Shown here piece after piece: positions 22,065 through 33,763 of a DNA stretch of 64,000 nt. Origin of the DNA: Entoloma clypeatum (taxonomy: Eukaryota; Basidiomycota; Agaricomycetes; Agaricales; Entolomataceae); the NCBI GenBank assembly GCA_963565915.1, contig OY751494.1, positions 2,418,001 to 2,482,000 on the forward strand, in the 5' to 3' direction. Position 1 is the first letter of the stretch. Each line of letters opens with the position of its first letter. The notes below the pieces were generated by a model. That model was not told where the DNA came from, ran no database searches, and saw nothing but the letters and a program-made list of their open reading frames with translations. A program made the position numbers and the translations under genes.

Positions 22065-23832
22065 ATGATGCTCTATCCTAACAGCCCAGAAGCTGCCGTT
22101 CGATTTCTCAAGTTTGTAAATGCATCGCCTACACCCTTCCATGCCGTGAACAATGCTGCTGTTCGCCTTGAAAGCGCTGGCTTCCAGAAGGTCGGTTCTC
22201 TGATAATAAACTATGTATGTTGATTAGTACCTACCAAAAGCTTCAAGAAGAGAGAAATTGGGAACAAGACCTCAAACCAGGCAGTAAATACTATTATACT
22301 CGGTGAAACTCCTCCAGGCTACCATCCTTTTTCGTCGTCTGACCTGGTCGTCACCATCAGGAATCAGTCTGCTCTTGTAGCATTTACTATTCCCGCAAAG
22401 TGGCAGCCAGGCGCCGGCTTGAGCATCGTTGCAACTCATGTTGATAGTCCCAATCTCAAAGTAAGAATTTCCTCTGGTTTTAGACACTCCATCCGCTCAT
22501 CAGAAGGTCTCAAGGTTCGACCGATCTCCAAGCGAACCAGATCAGGATATCTCCAAGTCGGAGTGGAAACCTATGGCGGTGGGATATGGCATTCATGGCT
22601 TGATCGAGATCTTTCCTTGGCCGGCCGCGTCGTGATCGCCCAAGGTGGAGGATTTAGGTCCAAACTCATCAAGATCGACCGCCCTCTTCTGCGCATTCCC
22701 ACCCTTGCGATACATCGTGAGTCCTGCTTTGGAGCGATGGGGGGGCAAGAGCTCAAGACACTACCACATAGTTGACAGAAATGTTAACGACAACTTCAAG
22801 TTCAACCAAGAAACAGAGTTTGTTCCCATTCTCGGGCTCTTGGAATCGCAACTCAACTTGCCGCAAGATGGCGATCAGGCGGAGAGATCATTGAATGCAA
22901 CTAGTATACAACTCAACCACCACTCCCAACTCCTGGCTCTTTTGGCTGGTGAACTTTCCGTGGCTCCAGAAGAAATCCACGATTTCGAATTGTGTGTTTT
23001 CCAATAGTATGAATTAGGACTTGCTGACTTTAATCTAAGATCATTGTATGACACGCAGCCTGCTGTCCTTGGAGGCATCAATCATGAATTCATATACAGT
23101 CCCCGGATGGATAACCTTGTTTCATCGTGAGGCTCTTACCTATCCGATAATCACGATTAATCTTGTGTTCCTCAGCTTCTGTGCTGTCGAAGCTCTCGCA
23201 GAAACAGCATCTGCCGAGTTTTTCCCCGGCCTTGCAGGAAACGTAAACTGCATCGCATTGTTCAACCATGAAGAAATAGGAAGCGTCTCGACCTCCGGTG
23301 CTGAATCAAGCCTGATCCCGTCCCTCCTCAATCGTCTCTCGCCGACACCAACAACTCTTGCTCAATCAATCTCACGCTCATTTCTGATATCAGCCGATAT
23401 GGGTCACGCGCTTCATCCCAACTACACTTCCAAACATGAAGAACAACACAAGCCAGCCATGAATGGTGGGATTATCATCAAAACAAACGCAAAGCAGAGA
23501 TACGCAAGCGATGCCATTACGTCCTTCATTGTCAAACAATTGGTGCACCGCAAGGGTGGCAAAGTCCAGGAGTTTGAAGTCAGGAATGACATGTAAGTGT
23601 CAGTATGCAATTGTTTGGGCGCTGCTCATCACATGTCAGGGCATGTGGGTCTACTGTGGGACCTATGCTATCAAAAATCGGCATACGCACAGCCGATGTT
23701 GGAAATGCCATGTTATCCATGCATTCGATAAGGGAGACGGCTGGTTCACACGATGTTCAGAACGCCATTGACCTATTTAACTCGTTCTTCGAAAACTTTA
23801 CGACGCTGGACAAGGGACTTCTGCTCGATTGA
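22065..23832 (+). CDS. Aspartyl aminopeptidase (M18 family)
   Basis: This is a zinc metallopeptidase that releases N-terminal Asp/Glu from peptides; fungal relatives are cytosolic or vacuolar. The start [20 protein letters not shown] is preferred over an in-frame ATG at 22023 because homologs begin close to this segment. Metal-site and active-site segments are visible: [51 protein letters not shown] and [10 protein letters not shown]. Exon joins include [20 protein letters not shown] after the first intron. The C-terminus [15 protein letters not shown] is complete. It shares an upstream region of about 80 bp with DIP2 and converges on IMP4 (183 bp). Confidence 0.93.
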
Positions 23833-24015
23833 TAGATTAAACATAAACAGAATACAAATCCATAAGAGCCGTATAGAGCGCATGAGCCCCCCAAACCACG
23901 GGAGCTCATTGCAGCAGCAACACGCTAATTGGAGTGCTTTATACCATCGCCATTCTATGCTCAGCTGACGATAGAAAGATGGGGGCTCTACATATATGTA
24001 GTCCAGAAGGATATG

Positions 24016-25257
24016 TCATTTCCTCGTCTTTTTTGCGGCCGGTTCGGATGACGAAGTGGGCCCTGATAGCAGGGTACGCTTCTTGGTCGTACGAGCATAA
24101 TGTGCTAGCACCCATTCTCGTTCAGCTTCTGTTTGCTCGATCGTCCCTTGACGAATTTCGTATGCTAGGGGACAGTGTTATATTTTAGAGATTTTCAAAT
24201 GATGGAAATATGACTTGCGCTTCATTTCGAAACGGGGGCCAACTTCAGCGAGTTGAACTAAACGAGGAATTTTAACAAAAACGTGATGTCTCGTCAGGAT
24301 GTTAGCATCGGCATCAAGCGCACGCGAACAGGTAATTCACCTGAAAGAGATGAAATCGTTTTCATTGGCAAAGGTCATGACGCGTTTACTGTCCTCTTTC
24401 GGAACGGGGAACAGGTATTTTAAAACATCTTGGACACGATTTCCCAGTTGAGAGGTGAAATTTTCAAAAACGAGATGAGGGTATTGCTCCGAAACCGTTG
24501 AGTTCTTGTAGGTCCCGATATCGTGCCTGAGCTGAACGTTACTGAGGGTGAAATAGACCGTAGGGCCATGAGGAAAATGGGAAATAATCATTGCATCTAA
24601 TAGAAAGGTAGAACTCGGTCAGAGATGCGAAAAGTAGATACCATGGCACCTGCCAAGTCTCACCGGGCACCCCGCGATGTTCATGCAGAACAATCAAATC
24701 GGTTACGTTGTTTGCTCGACATGCTTCCGCAAGCTCTTTTACAACATAGTTGCCACGATTGATGCGATGAGAGTTCGGAAATACCAGCCTCATTTCCTTG
24801 AGAAAGGATGGATATGTTAATGAGTTCAGAATGGGACACACACACATACCTTCGTAAACTGCAACAACTTCGAGCTTGGGTCCCTCGACGTTGTAATGAC
24901 AATTTTGGGATCCTGCATACCAGCACGGGAATATTCGTTGTCAATATGGGACGTAGGTTCTGTGGGCATCGCGTCAGCCCTAGCATTGAAAGGGATCGCA
25001 AGCTTCCTCCCTGACCGGCTTGTGCGTCATCGAATGCGAGATCCTTGCCCAAAGCCTTCGCATCTTTTCTCAATTCCGTTGGCAAAGCTTTCCCGCTTGC
25101 TAGTGCAATTTTCAATTGCTGCTTGCGTTCATATGTTTGTCGTTCCTGTGCCTCCTGAGATTTCGCATAGATATATTGGCGGCGCTCTCTGATTTGACGG
25201 CGAAGCTGAGGCTAGTGAAGGCAGAGAAAACGAAGAGCAAAGGAATTAGCGTACCAT
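24016..25257 (-). CDS. IMP4: U3 snoRNP protein Imp4 (Brix domain)
   Basis: Imp4 joins the U3 snoRNA to pre-rRNA for 18S processing in the nucleolus. The protein reads [20 protein letters not shown], then [19 protein letters not shown]. The Brix domain has [78 protein letters not shown] and [20 protein letters not shown]. The end is basic (EPAAKKTRK). The only candidate start I can join in frame is the ATG at 25255-25257, directly followed by a gt donor, so the first coding exon would be just the start codon. The ATE1 gene ends about 315 bp upstream on the same strand. Confidence 0.9.
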
Positions 25258-25572
25258 TCTGTAACAAACGCCTAGATTCTCCAAAACACCACTACTATGT
25301 AAGTGGCGTCCAGTAGGCGTATGTGGCACTTTCCAATGGTGTCAGTGCGTTGGTGGAAGATTTGAGGCGAGGTCCGGGTCACAAGGCTGCTTGAGGGTAG
25401 TATGCATGACACAAACGCTCAACATTACATTTCAACCTTTCAAGGCTCATCTCTGCTTGGTATTGATCAACATGTAAAATACAGCTTTTTTCGCCCCAGC
25501 ATTGTGAATTGTTATTCTAGTATTCATCGATTACAAATGCGATTTTTTTCGCCGTTTCAATCCCCAAGCTGT

Positions 25573-27424
25573 TCACACAAGTAAGAAATGCTTCCCGAAA
25601 TTGTGTATCATCCCAGGACGGTGTCGTCTAGTGATATTTATATCAGTGATCCCAAGAAGGTTTTGCCTGGTACAGACATTGATGGGTTGAATCATAGCTT
25701 TGCCTCTTACAACGTGCGTGATGGCGAAAATTAGATCATCGTCCTTCAATGGTGGGTACTCCGGGGTTTCGTCTGTGGAGAATTTAGCATAGTAAACTAT
25801 TATGATCCGTGAAAAGACATACCATCCCCGTCCTTGACCAACCCTGCAAGAGAATGCTCAGGGTGAGAGAAACATGCATACCTATAGTTGTCGAGCAAAG
25901 GTAGACACGTAGAGAGCGGAAACCAAGTATAGGTTTCCTGGGGGATGGTATAAAGATTGACATAGTCGAGCCATGCGCTTCCTTACCGGATCGGCCAAGT
26001 ATGACGGTGAATATTGTCCTTTATATCGCATTTTCTGGCATGAGTAGATATAAAAACCTTGAGAACGAAAATTGAATTGAGAAGGTTTATATAAGCTGCA
26101 GGGAGAGAAACAGACCCATGTACAAATATTGCATCCCAGAAACGCCCATATCGTGGATCTCCTGAGCTAGGGATGCTTCTCGTAAAGCACTCAACTGTGG
26201 AATATCTCTCCATGAGAAGAACGTACGACCTCAAGGCATGGACCTAACCTTTCCCAGGGAGAATCTCTCCCAGGCCCCATCATACACAAAGTAGACGCTC
26301 GACACACAAGCAGGCAGAATGTCGATAACCCCCATCGCGATCAGCTCCCCATTCAACCTGTAGAGTTGATGATATGAGCCGTAATTCGCAGGAAGATGAG
26401 CAGGTCTTGGTTTTGCATATTTTATGGGCTCCCCCTGAAGTAGTTGGGAGATAATGAAACATATATATAATAAGAATTCTAACTGCTTACTATCAGAGGG
26501 GAGTCCACAAGGAATCTCTTGAAATCACTCGATGTTGAGCTATCTTTATGGATGGTTGTCTGGTACTTCTCAAAGAGGGCATATTTTTCCTCAGTGAATG
26601 AAGAAGGCTCCAATACAACCTGAACATCCAATGAGCAGTAATTAGCTTGCTGATATTCAGCCAATAAATGTCAACTCTGTTGACCTCAAATTTATGGCTT
26701 GATGTTTCCTTCGGATCGACAACAGTAACCTCAGAAGCATAAATCGAAGAAGAGAGGGAGAACACAGCGGCCTGTTTCCGTGTTTCTTTAGGCGACTTAG
26801 CCACTTCCCTTCAATGTTGTGAGTAGCTGGAATCGCAGTCGGACTGATTGACTTACACGTCTGGACCAGTCTCCATACTTTCCCTATCGTTTCCAGAGAG
26901 CACAAATCGATTCCATCTAGATGATGCCACAAACTCATCAATGTCATGCAGGATACATGGCTGAACTTACCGATTGATTAACTTCCTTTGACTCCTTGAT
27001 GCCCGGAACGCCAGCGCATCGAGTCTGGAAAAAGGAAAGTTCACCGGGGGGAAGTTATGTTGGATCGGGTGGTCTACTTGATGGTATATTGTGGGCAACA
27101 CGATCTTCTTAGGTCAGGTTTGTAGCACCATGTTCCTGGTTTAGGCAAATGATCAGTATTAGAGTAGCTTGGATAATGGTGACTGACCAGAGCGCCGCCA
27201 CCCGACGTTTATCATATCCTGGTATATCTGGTTCAGGGAAAGTTTGAGAAACCCTTCTGCCATGCATTCGGAGGTGAGGTACACACTTGGCATGAGAGCC
27301 TTGTAGCAGACAGATTGGCAGAATGACGAGATGATCTGGTCTGGCTTCTTTGGCCAGAGGGAGAACAATAATTACATATTGATGAGCTTGATCCGTAGGG
27401 ACAACCAATCGATTGAATGGACAT
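25573..27424 (-). CDS. ATE1: Arginyl-tRNA-protein transferase (Ate1)
   Basis: Ate1 adds arginine from Arg-tRNA to proteins with acidic N-termini, marking them for the N-degron pathway. The start at 27424 gives MSIQSIGCPYGSSSSICNYC, with the Cys pair of the N-terminal domain. After splicing come IYQDMINVGWRRSGTWCYKP and RRSCCPQYTIKLDALAFRAS, then RSQRKLINR, closely matching the family. Further exons give KYAKPRPAHLPANYGSYHQL, GELIAMGVIDILPACVSSVY, DIKDNIHRHTWPIR-type sequence, and the end VVRGKAMIQPINVCTRQ and HNFGKHFLLV. I count at least eight exons; those between 26,000 and 26,900 are read only approximately. The C-terminus is shorter than in animal Ate1. Confidence 0.85.
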
Positions 27425-27632
27425 CGTTCAAGATGAGTGCACAGCCTGTATTCAAGCTTCGCTCTTCAGTACGCCAAATCAGTGCAAATACATAGTATAA
27501 AGCAGTTACTAGTACATCAGGTGCCCGCGTCGCGTTCGAAAGGAGACGTCCAATAGCCTGCAATCCTCCAAGATCTTTACGGTTCCAGTTTGGAGATTAT
27601 ACAGTGATGGTCATGCTAGCGCTAAGGCCGCC

Positions 27633-27961
27633 CTAAGCATCTATTGAACTCTCTCTAGATCTCGTTGCCTCCAAGTTATATTGAACATTCTTCCGGTACT
27701 TGGTCGCCAAGTCTGCTGCAGTTTTGACATAGGCATTGGCGCGTAAGATCTCCTAAATCATTGTTAACAGTCGGCGAAAATCACTGAAGACAGAGTCATT
27801 CACCTCGATACAATGATTGAGTTCCAAGATCATCTCCGTGCATTTCGACTTGTCAGGAGATCAGGACGACAAAAACGGGGCTGAATAAGTGAGGTCCATA
27901 CTGTATTCTTGAGTATACGTTCGAGGAGGATGACCTGTCTTTCCGCATGTGGGTTCTCCAT
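27633..27961 (-). CDS. DAD4: DASH complex subunit Dad4
   Basis: This is a very small kinetochore protein of the DASH/Dam1 ring that couples chromosomes to spindle microtubules. Three exons rebuild a 74-residue protein. Exon 1 is MENPHAERQVILLERILKNT, exon 2 SKCTEMILELNHCIE, and exon 3 EILRANAYVKTAADLATKYR through NVQYNLEATRSRESSIDA. It matches the fungal Dad4 pattern MENPHE..Q..LL.RI.KN, MELNHCL and a C-terminal LEAT. Introns use gtatgg..acaag and gtgaat..ttag. Each exon is too short to stand out as an open frame, so the gene is easy to miss. It lies between ATE1 and the PROPPIN gene on the same strand. Confidence 0.88.
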
Positions 27962-28133
27962 GTCATGGAAGACTGTTCTGCGTGCTCAAGGAGTCACGCA
28001 TATCCAAGCCGCAGGCGTCACATTCTGAACAACATGTTTGATAGAAATAATGTAATGTCATGTACAATGGTAAAGGAACCTCTTGTAGCAGAAAAAAGGT
28101 GGTGAAAAGAGACGATTATTACTGGGCGCAACG

Positions 28134-29667
28134 CTAGCCCCACCCATCCCATCGACCAAACCTCCGAAATTCTCGCAGGACACACTTACTACTCTCTTTC
28201 CTTTCCTTATCTCTCTCCTTCTCCTTTCCCTTGTCTCGACCAATGATAGATGATGCACTCGAAGTCCGTGGCCCCGACATTGGCCCCAATCGAGGCGGCG
28301 AGCTCGAGAGAGGAAGTGGAGAAGCCGATGTAGACAAGTGCGAGGAGCTCGCATGCGCAGGTAATGAAAGGCGATACCACCCACCGGCGTAAGTCAACGC
28401 GATTATTTCATAAATGGCAGGGCCCGCAGGGTTGGATATATTTTCCGAGGGAGCCTCAATCCATCCAACGACACATCGTTCTTCATCTGGAATGTCGGCG
28501 GTGAGGGAGCGCGAAGAAGTTGCTGAGATGGAAATGTGCGAAGACTGGACAGGTATTCGATACTGCGCATACGACCATTCGGACTCGAAATATTTTGGGA
28601 GTGGAAGAAAGGGCGTCAATGGAGAAAACGTCGACTGGCGATTTCTGGTAAGGTATTAGAACAGCGGAGGAATCACAATCATCATGGCGATCTTACGATA
28701 GTCCGGAGATGGCTAGCGTGAAAATATGGACAGTGCCCTTATCGCTCCATACACACAGTTCTCTCTCGTCAGGCCGAAACGCTACGCCGTAAATTTCTGC
28801 TTTATCGGTCCCTCTCCGGAATTCTCGTAAGAGCTTCCCGGACAGCGCATCCCATACCCTGACCAGGGTTCCTCGGGAAGACGTCGTCGCGAGTAAGCGA
28901 CCCGAGGGAGGTAGAGATAAGGTAGTCAACGCAGTAGTATGGGCAGCGATGATTGCCACTGGATGTTTCGTAGGAGGGGGGGGCGGTTTCTGAGGAGGGG
29001 AGGAGGGTGGAGGGTCCCTCAGGATCGGGGGCCTGCAAGGGGGCAGATGCACTAATTGCACATGCCCCAGTTGACGTCCAGCAATCGCGAGCAGCGTTGA
29101 AGATACACCAGTGGCCATCGCGAGAAGACCTCAAGATCCCGACAGTTGTATATGCGCCGAACGTTGATAGAGATTCTGCTCACCTTTGGGATTATCGCAA
29201 GTGTCCCATTCCCCGTATCTGGTGACTTGTTCTCCAATCTCAAACACCACGACTCTCCGGCGCAGGGCAACGGCTAGCCATCCGCGCCTACAGGCAAGAC
29301 CGCGAACCTTCTCTCTGAATTCTAGCTCAGCAACTTCTGCGCCAAGCGAGTCGTCCCAGACGATGACTTTGTTCGGGGGATATAATGGGCTTCGACCACC
29401 ACCGAGAAGAAAGAGAATATTCGATAGATGCAATGGAACGACTGCGGCTAATGTTCCCCCAGAGAATTCTGAGACTGATCAATGGGACGGTCTTCATTTA
29501 CAAGACATGCAATTACCGCGCTTCCGGATCAGCTTGAGTGGCAATGTCTGATAAACTGCGAAACCGGCGAGTGTTGTTGTCGTGAATATTTGGCAGTCTG
29601 AATCGAAATGTGCATCGAATATATGGACAGGGTTTGTTGAAGTAATCGAGTGCCGACCCAGGTTCAT
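28134..29667 (-). CDS. PROPPIN WD40 protein, Atg18/Hsv2 (WIPI) family
   Basis: This seven-bladed propeller binds PI3P/PI(3,5)P2 and acts in autophagy or endosomal/vacuolar membrane traffic. It starts MNLGRHSITSTNPVHIFDAH and continues CQIFTTTTLAGFAVYQTLPL, then EFSGGTLAAVVPLHLS and NKVIVWDDSLGAEVAELEF. The phosphoinositide-binding FRRG motif is in SGKLLREFRRGTDKAEIYGV, followed by WSDKGTVHIF. The C-terminal third has YFESEWSYAQYRIP, EERCVVGWIE and GPAIYEIIALTYAGGWYRL. A Ser/Pro insertion and a charged stretch (KGKEKERDKERKESS) precede the end GRWDGWG. Which paralog this is (Atg18, Hsv2, Atg21) cannot be settled here, though SDKGTVHIF is closer to WIPI3/4-Hsv2. Confidence 0.88.
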
Positions 29668-29911
29668 GAGAAGGAGACAAGGGGTTATACCGAGCAGTTT
29701 ACTTCATATCAGTACGTGCCAGATCGGGGGGATCACTGACACAAACGTGTCGCAGGGGTGCGGTCGATAATTTAAACGCAAATACCAACGCAATACTACA
29801 TTTTTATCAAGTACTAGGTATTTTAATAGACCGGCGGGTGGATTGCTGCTACGAGATAGCCGACGCAGGTGTGGGTAAAGAAGTAGCATGATGAAAGCGT
29901 TCCTAGCAAAA

Positions 29912-31369
29912 TCAGACCCTCGTTGCTGCTGCAGGCGTCGCAGGGAGAGGAGCGGTGCGTGAAGGATAGGTGATGGGGGCCTCCCTGGGAGAGAGTGGTG
30001 TATTAATGTTGGTAGAATTCCAGGACTTGGGTGGTCTCAAATCGATGTGAGCGAGCTGTTGGCGGACAGCCTTGAATTCGAGCTCTTCGGCTTGGTTCTG
30101 GGCAAGGAGGGCGGCTCGTGCCTCAGCCTGCCTCTGAAGTTCCGCCTCGGACTCATCGGATAAATAATCCGTAAAGCCGCCATCAGATGTGACGGTGCTG
30201 TCGGACATGGATCCCAAGCCATCACTGCTACCACTACTGCTGGAGGCAGAGGACATATCGTCATCTTTCTTTGTGGATCGAGGGACAACAAGAGGAGATG
30301 TCGTGCGATCAGTGGGGCGCGCAGGAGGGGAGGATTTAGAGGGAGTTGCATGAGGATTGGAAACTGTAGAGCGACGCTGGGCAGGCTGCTGGTTTGGAGA
30401 TCGACCGTCAGCACTGACGTTGGACAGCGAGACAGAGGTGGTGGAAGGTGTGACCGCCGGACCCCTGGAAGTGGAGGTGCGCCTCGGCGTGATGGGGGCA
30501 TCGAGATCGATATTCCTGCGCTTCGGGGAAGATTGGGATGAATGGACACCGTCGATTCGCCGTTCTGAGGGGTGGCGACGATGTTCAAGAGTGGACGAAG
30601 TGGGCACAGAAGAGGAAATGCCGGTCGCACTAGAGCTGCGAGAGAGGTTGAGGTTAAGTGGGGCGTAAAGTTGCTTAGGGCTACTTGTTCGAGGCTTGGT
30701 AGAGGCCGAAGAACTTCTGCCCAGGGTGGAGGTCTTTGAGTGGGTGGCACTACCAGTGCACTTGCGATCTAGAGCTGGTGCGGTGGCAGCCCTCGTGCAG
30801 GTACTGGGCGGAGAACGAGCAGCGGCGGGGGTGGGGCTTCCCCTCTTTCCGAAACTGTCGAAAGCGGCTTTGATCTCGGGAGGGACGGGGACCTGGTGGA
30901 CGATGCTGACAGATCTCCAATCTGCGGGCTGGATGAGGCGATATTCGTTGATGGTGGGTGGCCTACAGCACCCCGGCCAGCCATGATTGTGATAGCCAGC
31001 TTGCTTTGGGGGCGGGTTGGTACGAGCCCACTGAAAGAGAGAGTTGATAAGGCGATCGGGGCGCGGCGGGAAGATACGGACCTTGCAGTAGCCACAGCCG
31101 TTGAAAGAGTCGACTGGATGACATGGGTGAAGGTGGGCTTGGAGGGGTAGGGGAAGACGGACCTTCGGCATTCTTGAGATAGGAGACATCTATACGGGGG
31201 TGGAGATCGCGGTTGCGGCAGATGTCGCGCTGATGGGGACACCTGGGCGGGCGATGAGCGGGGCGGCGGGGGAGGGGGAGGGGGAGAGAGAGTACCTTGG
31301 ATGGGGGAAGACGCGACACATGGGGCAGACGTGGACGGCCTGGTCGATGGAGCCATGAGCGTAGCACAT
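29912..31369 (-). CDS. Cys/His-rich protein of unknown function, Ser/Pro-rich tail
   Basis: No family is recognised with certainty. The first exon reads MCYAHGSIDQAVHVCPMCRV and FPHPR, then after an intron CPHQRDICRNRDLHPRIDVS. Then comes CHPVDSFNGCGYCK and, after another intron, WARTNPPPKQAGYHNHGWPG with CCRPP. The many spaced Cys and His residues suggest metal binding. The remainder is low-complexity Ser/Pro/Thr with SSASSSSGSSDGLGSMSDS and an acidic-coiled end (EAELQRQAEARAALLAQNQA), finishing TPAAATRV. The frame between the IDVSYLKNAE segment and the CHPVDSF segment (about 31135-31165) needs an unusually short intron of 25 nt or an indel. It could be a regulatory or RNA-linked protein; I do not assign one. 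Confidence 0.65.
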
Positions 31370-31575
31370 CGTGGATGAGGATCAAGGGGCGACTGCATGC
31401 ACCGTCACCGTCACTGCTGCGACCGCTGTCCTCGCTGCCACTACCAGCGATCGGGCACTCTCTTCGCACTCTCGTCGTCCTCATTGCCGAGTTACCCCAA
31501 TTTGTACCCGTCCACTGTACAGCCTTCGCGATCACGATCATCCACGTTCACTCGGAGAGTCTCCCTCTCACAACC
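31370..31575. promoter_or_regulatory. Divergent region, Cys/His-rich gene / NCS1
   Basis: These 206 bases separate two head-to-head starts. The sequence upstream of NCS1 is pyrimidine-rich on the plus strand (31450-31570), typical of fungal core promoters lacking TATA. No specific operator is recognised. Confidence 0.4.
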
Positions 31576-32406
31576 ATGGGCAAGTCACAGAGCAAACTCT
31601 CCCCGGAACAGCTCGCTGACCTCCAGAAGAACACATACTGTCCGTTTCATGCGCTGCTTCTCCCTTCCCCGCTGATCCCATCCCCCAGTCGACAAGAAGG
31701 AGCTCCAGCAATGGTCAGGGACCGTCCTTACCAGAAACATCGCCATCTTTCCTCATCCTCCTATCCACAGGTACAAAGGCTTCCGCAAGGACTGCCCCTC
31801 TGGCCATCTCGACAAGGCCGAGTTCAGCCGGATATACAAGCAGTTCTTCCCTTTTGGCGATCCCGGCGACTTTGCGGATTATGTCTTCAACGTCTTCGAC
31901 GAGAACAAGAACGGCACGATCGACTTCAAGGAGTTCATCTGCGCCTTAAGCGTAACCAGTCGCGGTCGCCTTGATGAGAAGCTCAAATGTGCGTTCACAT
32001 CACATCACCTTCAAATTCCATCCCACACTCTCTTCATCCAGGGGCCTTCCAACTATATGACATTGACAAGGACGGAACCATTACATACGATGAAATGCTC
32101 CAGATTGTCCAGTCGATATACAAGATGACAGGGGAGATGGTCAAACTGCCCGCGGATGAAGACACACCAGAAAAGGTACGTCACCTGCCAATTGTGATCG
32201 ACTCTTGATCCATCTTGTCTGCAGCGTGTGGATAAGATTTTCAGAAACATGGACAGGGACAAGGACGCGAAACTCACATATGAAGAGTTTGTAGAGGGCA
32301 GCAAACAAGATCCTACGATCGTCCAGGTCTGTGGATCGTCTCTCCGTCCTTCAGAGTGCTTGAGCCTCTTTTACAGGCGCTGTCATTATATGATGGATTA
32401 GTATAG
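31576..32406 (+). CDS. NCS1: Neuronal calcium sensor 1 / frequenin (Ncs1)
   Basis: This is a myristoylated EF-hand calcium sensor that in fungi activates the PI4-kinase Pik1 at the Golgi. The start [20 protein letters not shown] has the Gly2 myristoylation site. Small exons then give [20 protein letters not shown] and [20 protein letters not shown]. Functional EF loops are [26 protein letters not shown] and [13 protein letters not shown]; the first EF-hand is degenerate with CPSGHL, as in all family members. It ends [16 protein letters not shown], the usual length of about 190 residues. Introns lie between KNTY and the DKKELQQW segment and after RLDEKLK. Confidence 0.94.
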
Positions 32407-32587
32407 TCCCAGGCGACGGTCATTCCCATAATATAACGTACGACCACTTTTGACTCAAGTATTGTTCACTGCTTTCACCTGTTAAGATTAGGATAGAGGA
32501 GCCTTACCGCATGTATGTAGTTGTAACAATTTGATGTACGACGCGAAAGAAGGCTGGAATTGTATATATATTAGGTGTCTATTAGAT

Positions 32588-33669
32588 CTACTTTGCAGGC
32601 AGAATCGTGCCATACTTGTGTAATACTCTGTCCTCCACTTCTGCGCCCACCCAGGAATACATTCCCTCCGAGAACTCAAGGTTGTCCCGCTCTGCTTTAA
32701 ATAGCTTATTGAAATCTTGGGGTGCGCCCGGGGTCATAGCTCCAGCGTTGGCGAAAGGGGATGCGGTCATGTCATGCGAAGCATCAGCAGCTGCAAGGAT
32801 CTATTAAGCTCTGACAAGAAATGTAAGAACATTACGACTGACAATTATCTCCTCCGAGTATCATGCGATATAGCCCATTCAACCCAAAAAAGTTGAGGAA
32901 GTACCATGACAAGGAGGACACCCATCGTACATCCATATCAGGCGTCTCAATGCCTCGCTGTAGCATGGACTTGAAACCGAGTGTTAAAGGGAAGGGAAGT
33001 TTGACTGTGCTCATACGTAGTTAACACACAAGAAAGAAAAAACTGGGCGCGTCGTGACGCACTGAGGACGAAGCCTTGGAAGAAGAAATTGATCCATCCC
33101 ATTATAACCATTTGTGGGATCATCATTACCATTTGTGTCTTCATGCCTGCCATCATACCATCCATAGCGGCAGGGTCCATGGGGTTCGGAGGCGTAGGAG
33201 GCGTGTCGCCTTTGGGAGGTCCATCCTTGAGGAATGTTCCTGCGGCGAAAGCGTCCGAGAGGTGTCCCGAGATAGACTTGTAGTATTGGGGTGGGGCTGG
33301 GGAATTGGAGGATGTCGCTCGAAGGATCTGGGACCGCACAAGTGCGCGTCTAAGATAGAAGACCTTCAGTTGGTGTAGAAGGGAGAAGAGCTACTCACTG
33401 TTCTCGAATGGCTTCCAAGGATTGCTTTTTAGGTGAAGATTGGAGGAGGAGTACCACGTAATGTCGCAAGATTCCAACAAGGATCTTTTACAAGCATGAT
33501 GTGAATGAACATCAGAACCTGAGGGGTCTGAAAACGCGCACCATGACCAGCGTGATCGGGAAGAGAACCCAGTCACGGATCTGAGGGTCAAGATACAGCG
33601 AGACCCTTGATACAAGTGAGTGCATTGCGGGGAGTCTCTGGAGAATGAGACATACCCAGAACTTGACAT
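32588..33669 (-). CDS. EMC3: ER membrane protein complex subunit 3 (Emc3)
   Basis: Emc3 is the Oxa1-like core insertase subunit of the EMC that inserts tail-anchored and multipass proteins into the ER. Exon 1 is only about 14 nt (MSSS), joined to [20 protein letters not shown]. Next come the [20 protein letters not shown] segment and [20 protein letters not shown]. The conserved membrane region is [20 protein letters not shown], then [40 protein letters not shown] and YRMILGGDN. It ends [17 protein letters not shown]. Its start lies 94 bp from that of VTI1 on the other strand. Confidence 0.92.
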
Positions 33670-33763
33670 GGTTGGTGGTGAGGTGGTGATTTCCACATTC
33701 GGACGTGTCAGCAGCTCTCATCATCTCCTGCTGGAACCCAGATCGGCACGCACAAGACTTGCC

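Noticed and set aside
28134..28200. Second LREFRR-like sequence at the PROPPIN C-terminus resembling its FRRG motif
   Set aside because: It lacks the final glycine and lies outside the propeller blade that binds phosphoinositides, so it is likely coincidence.
31258..31300. G-rich tract (gggggaggggg repeats) that might form a quadruplex
   Set aside because: It falls within an intron of the Cys/His-rich gene and is the complement of its pyrimidine tract; nothing more is needed to explain it.
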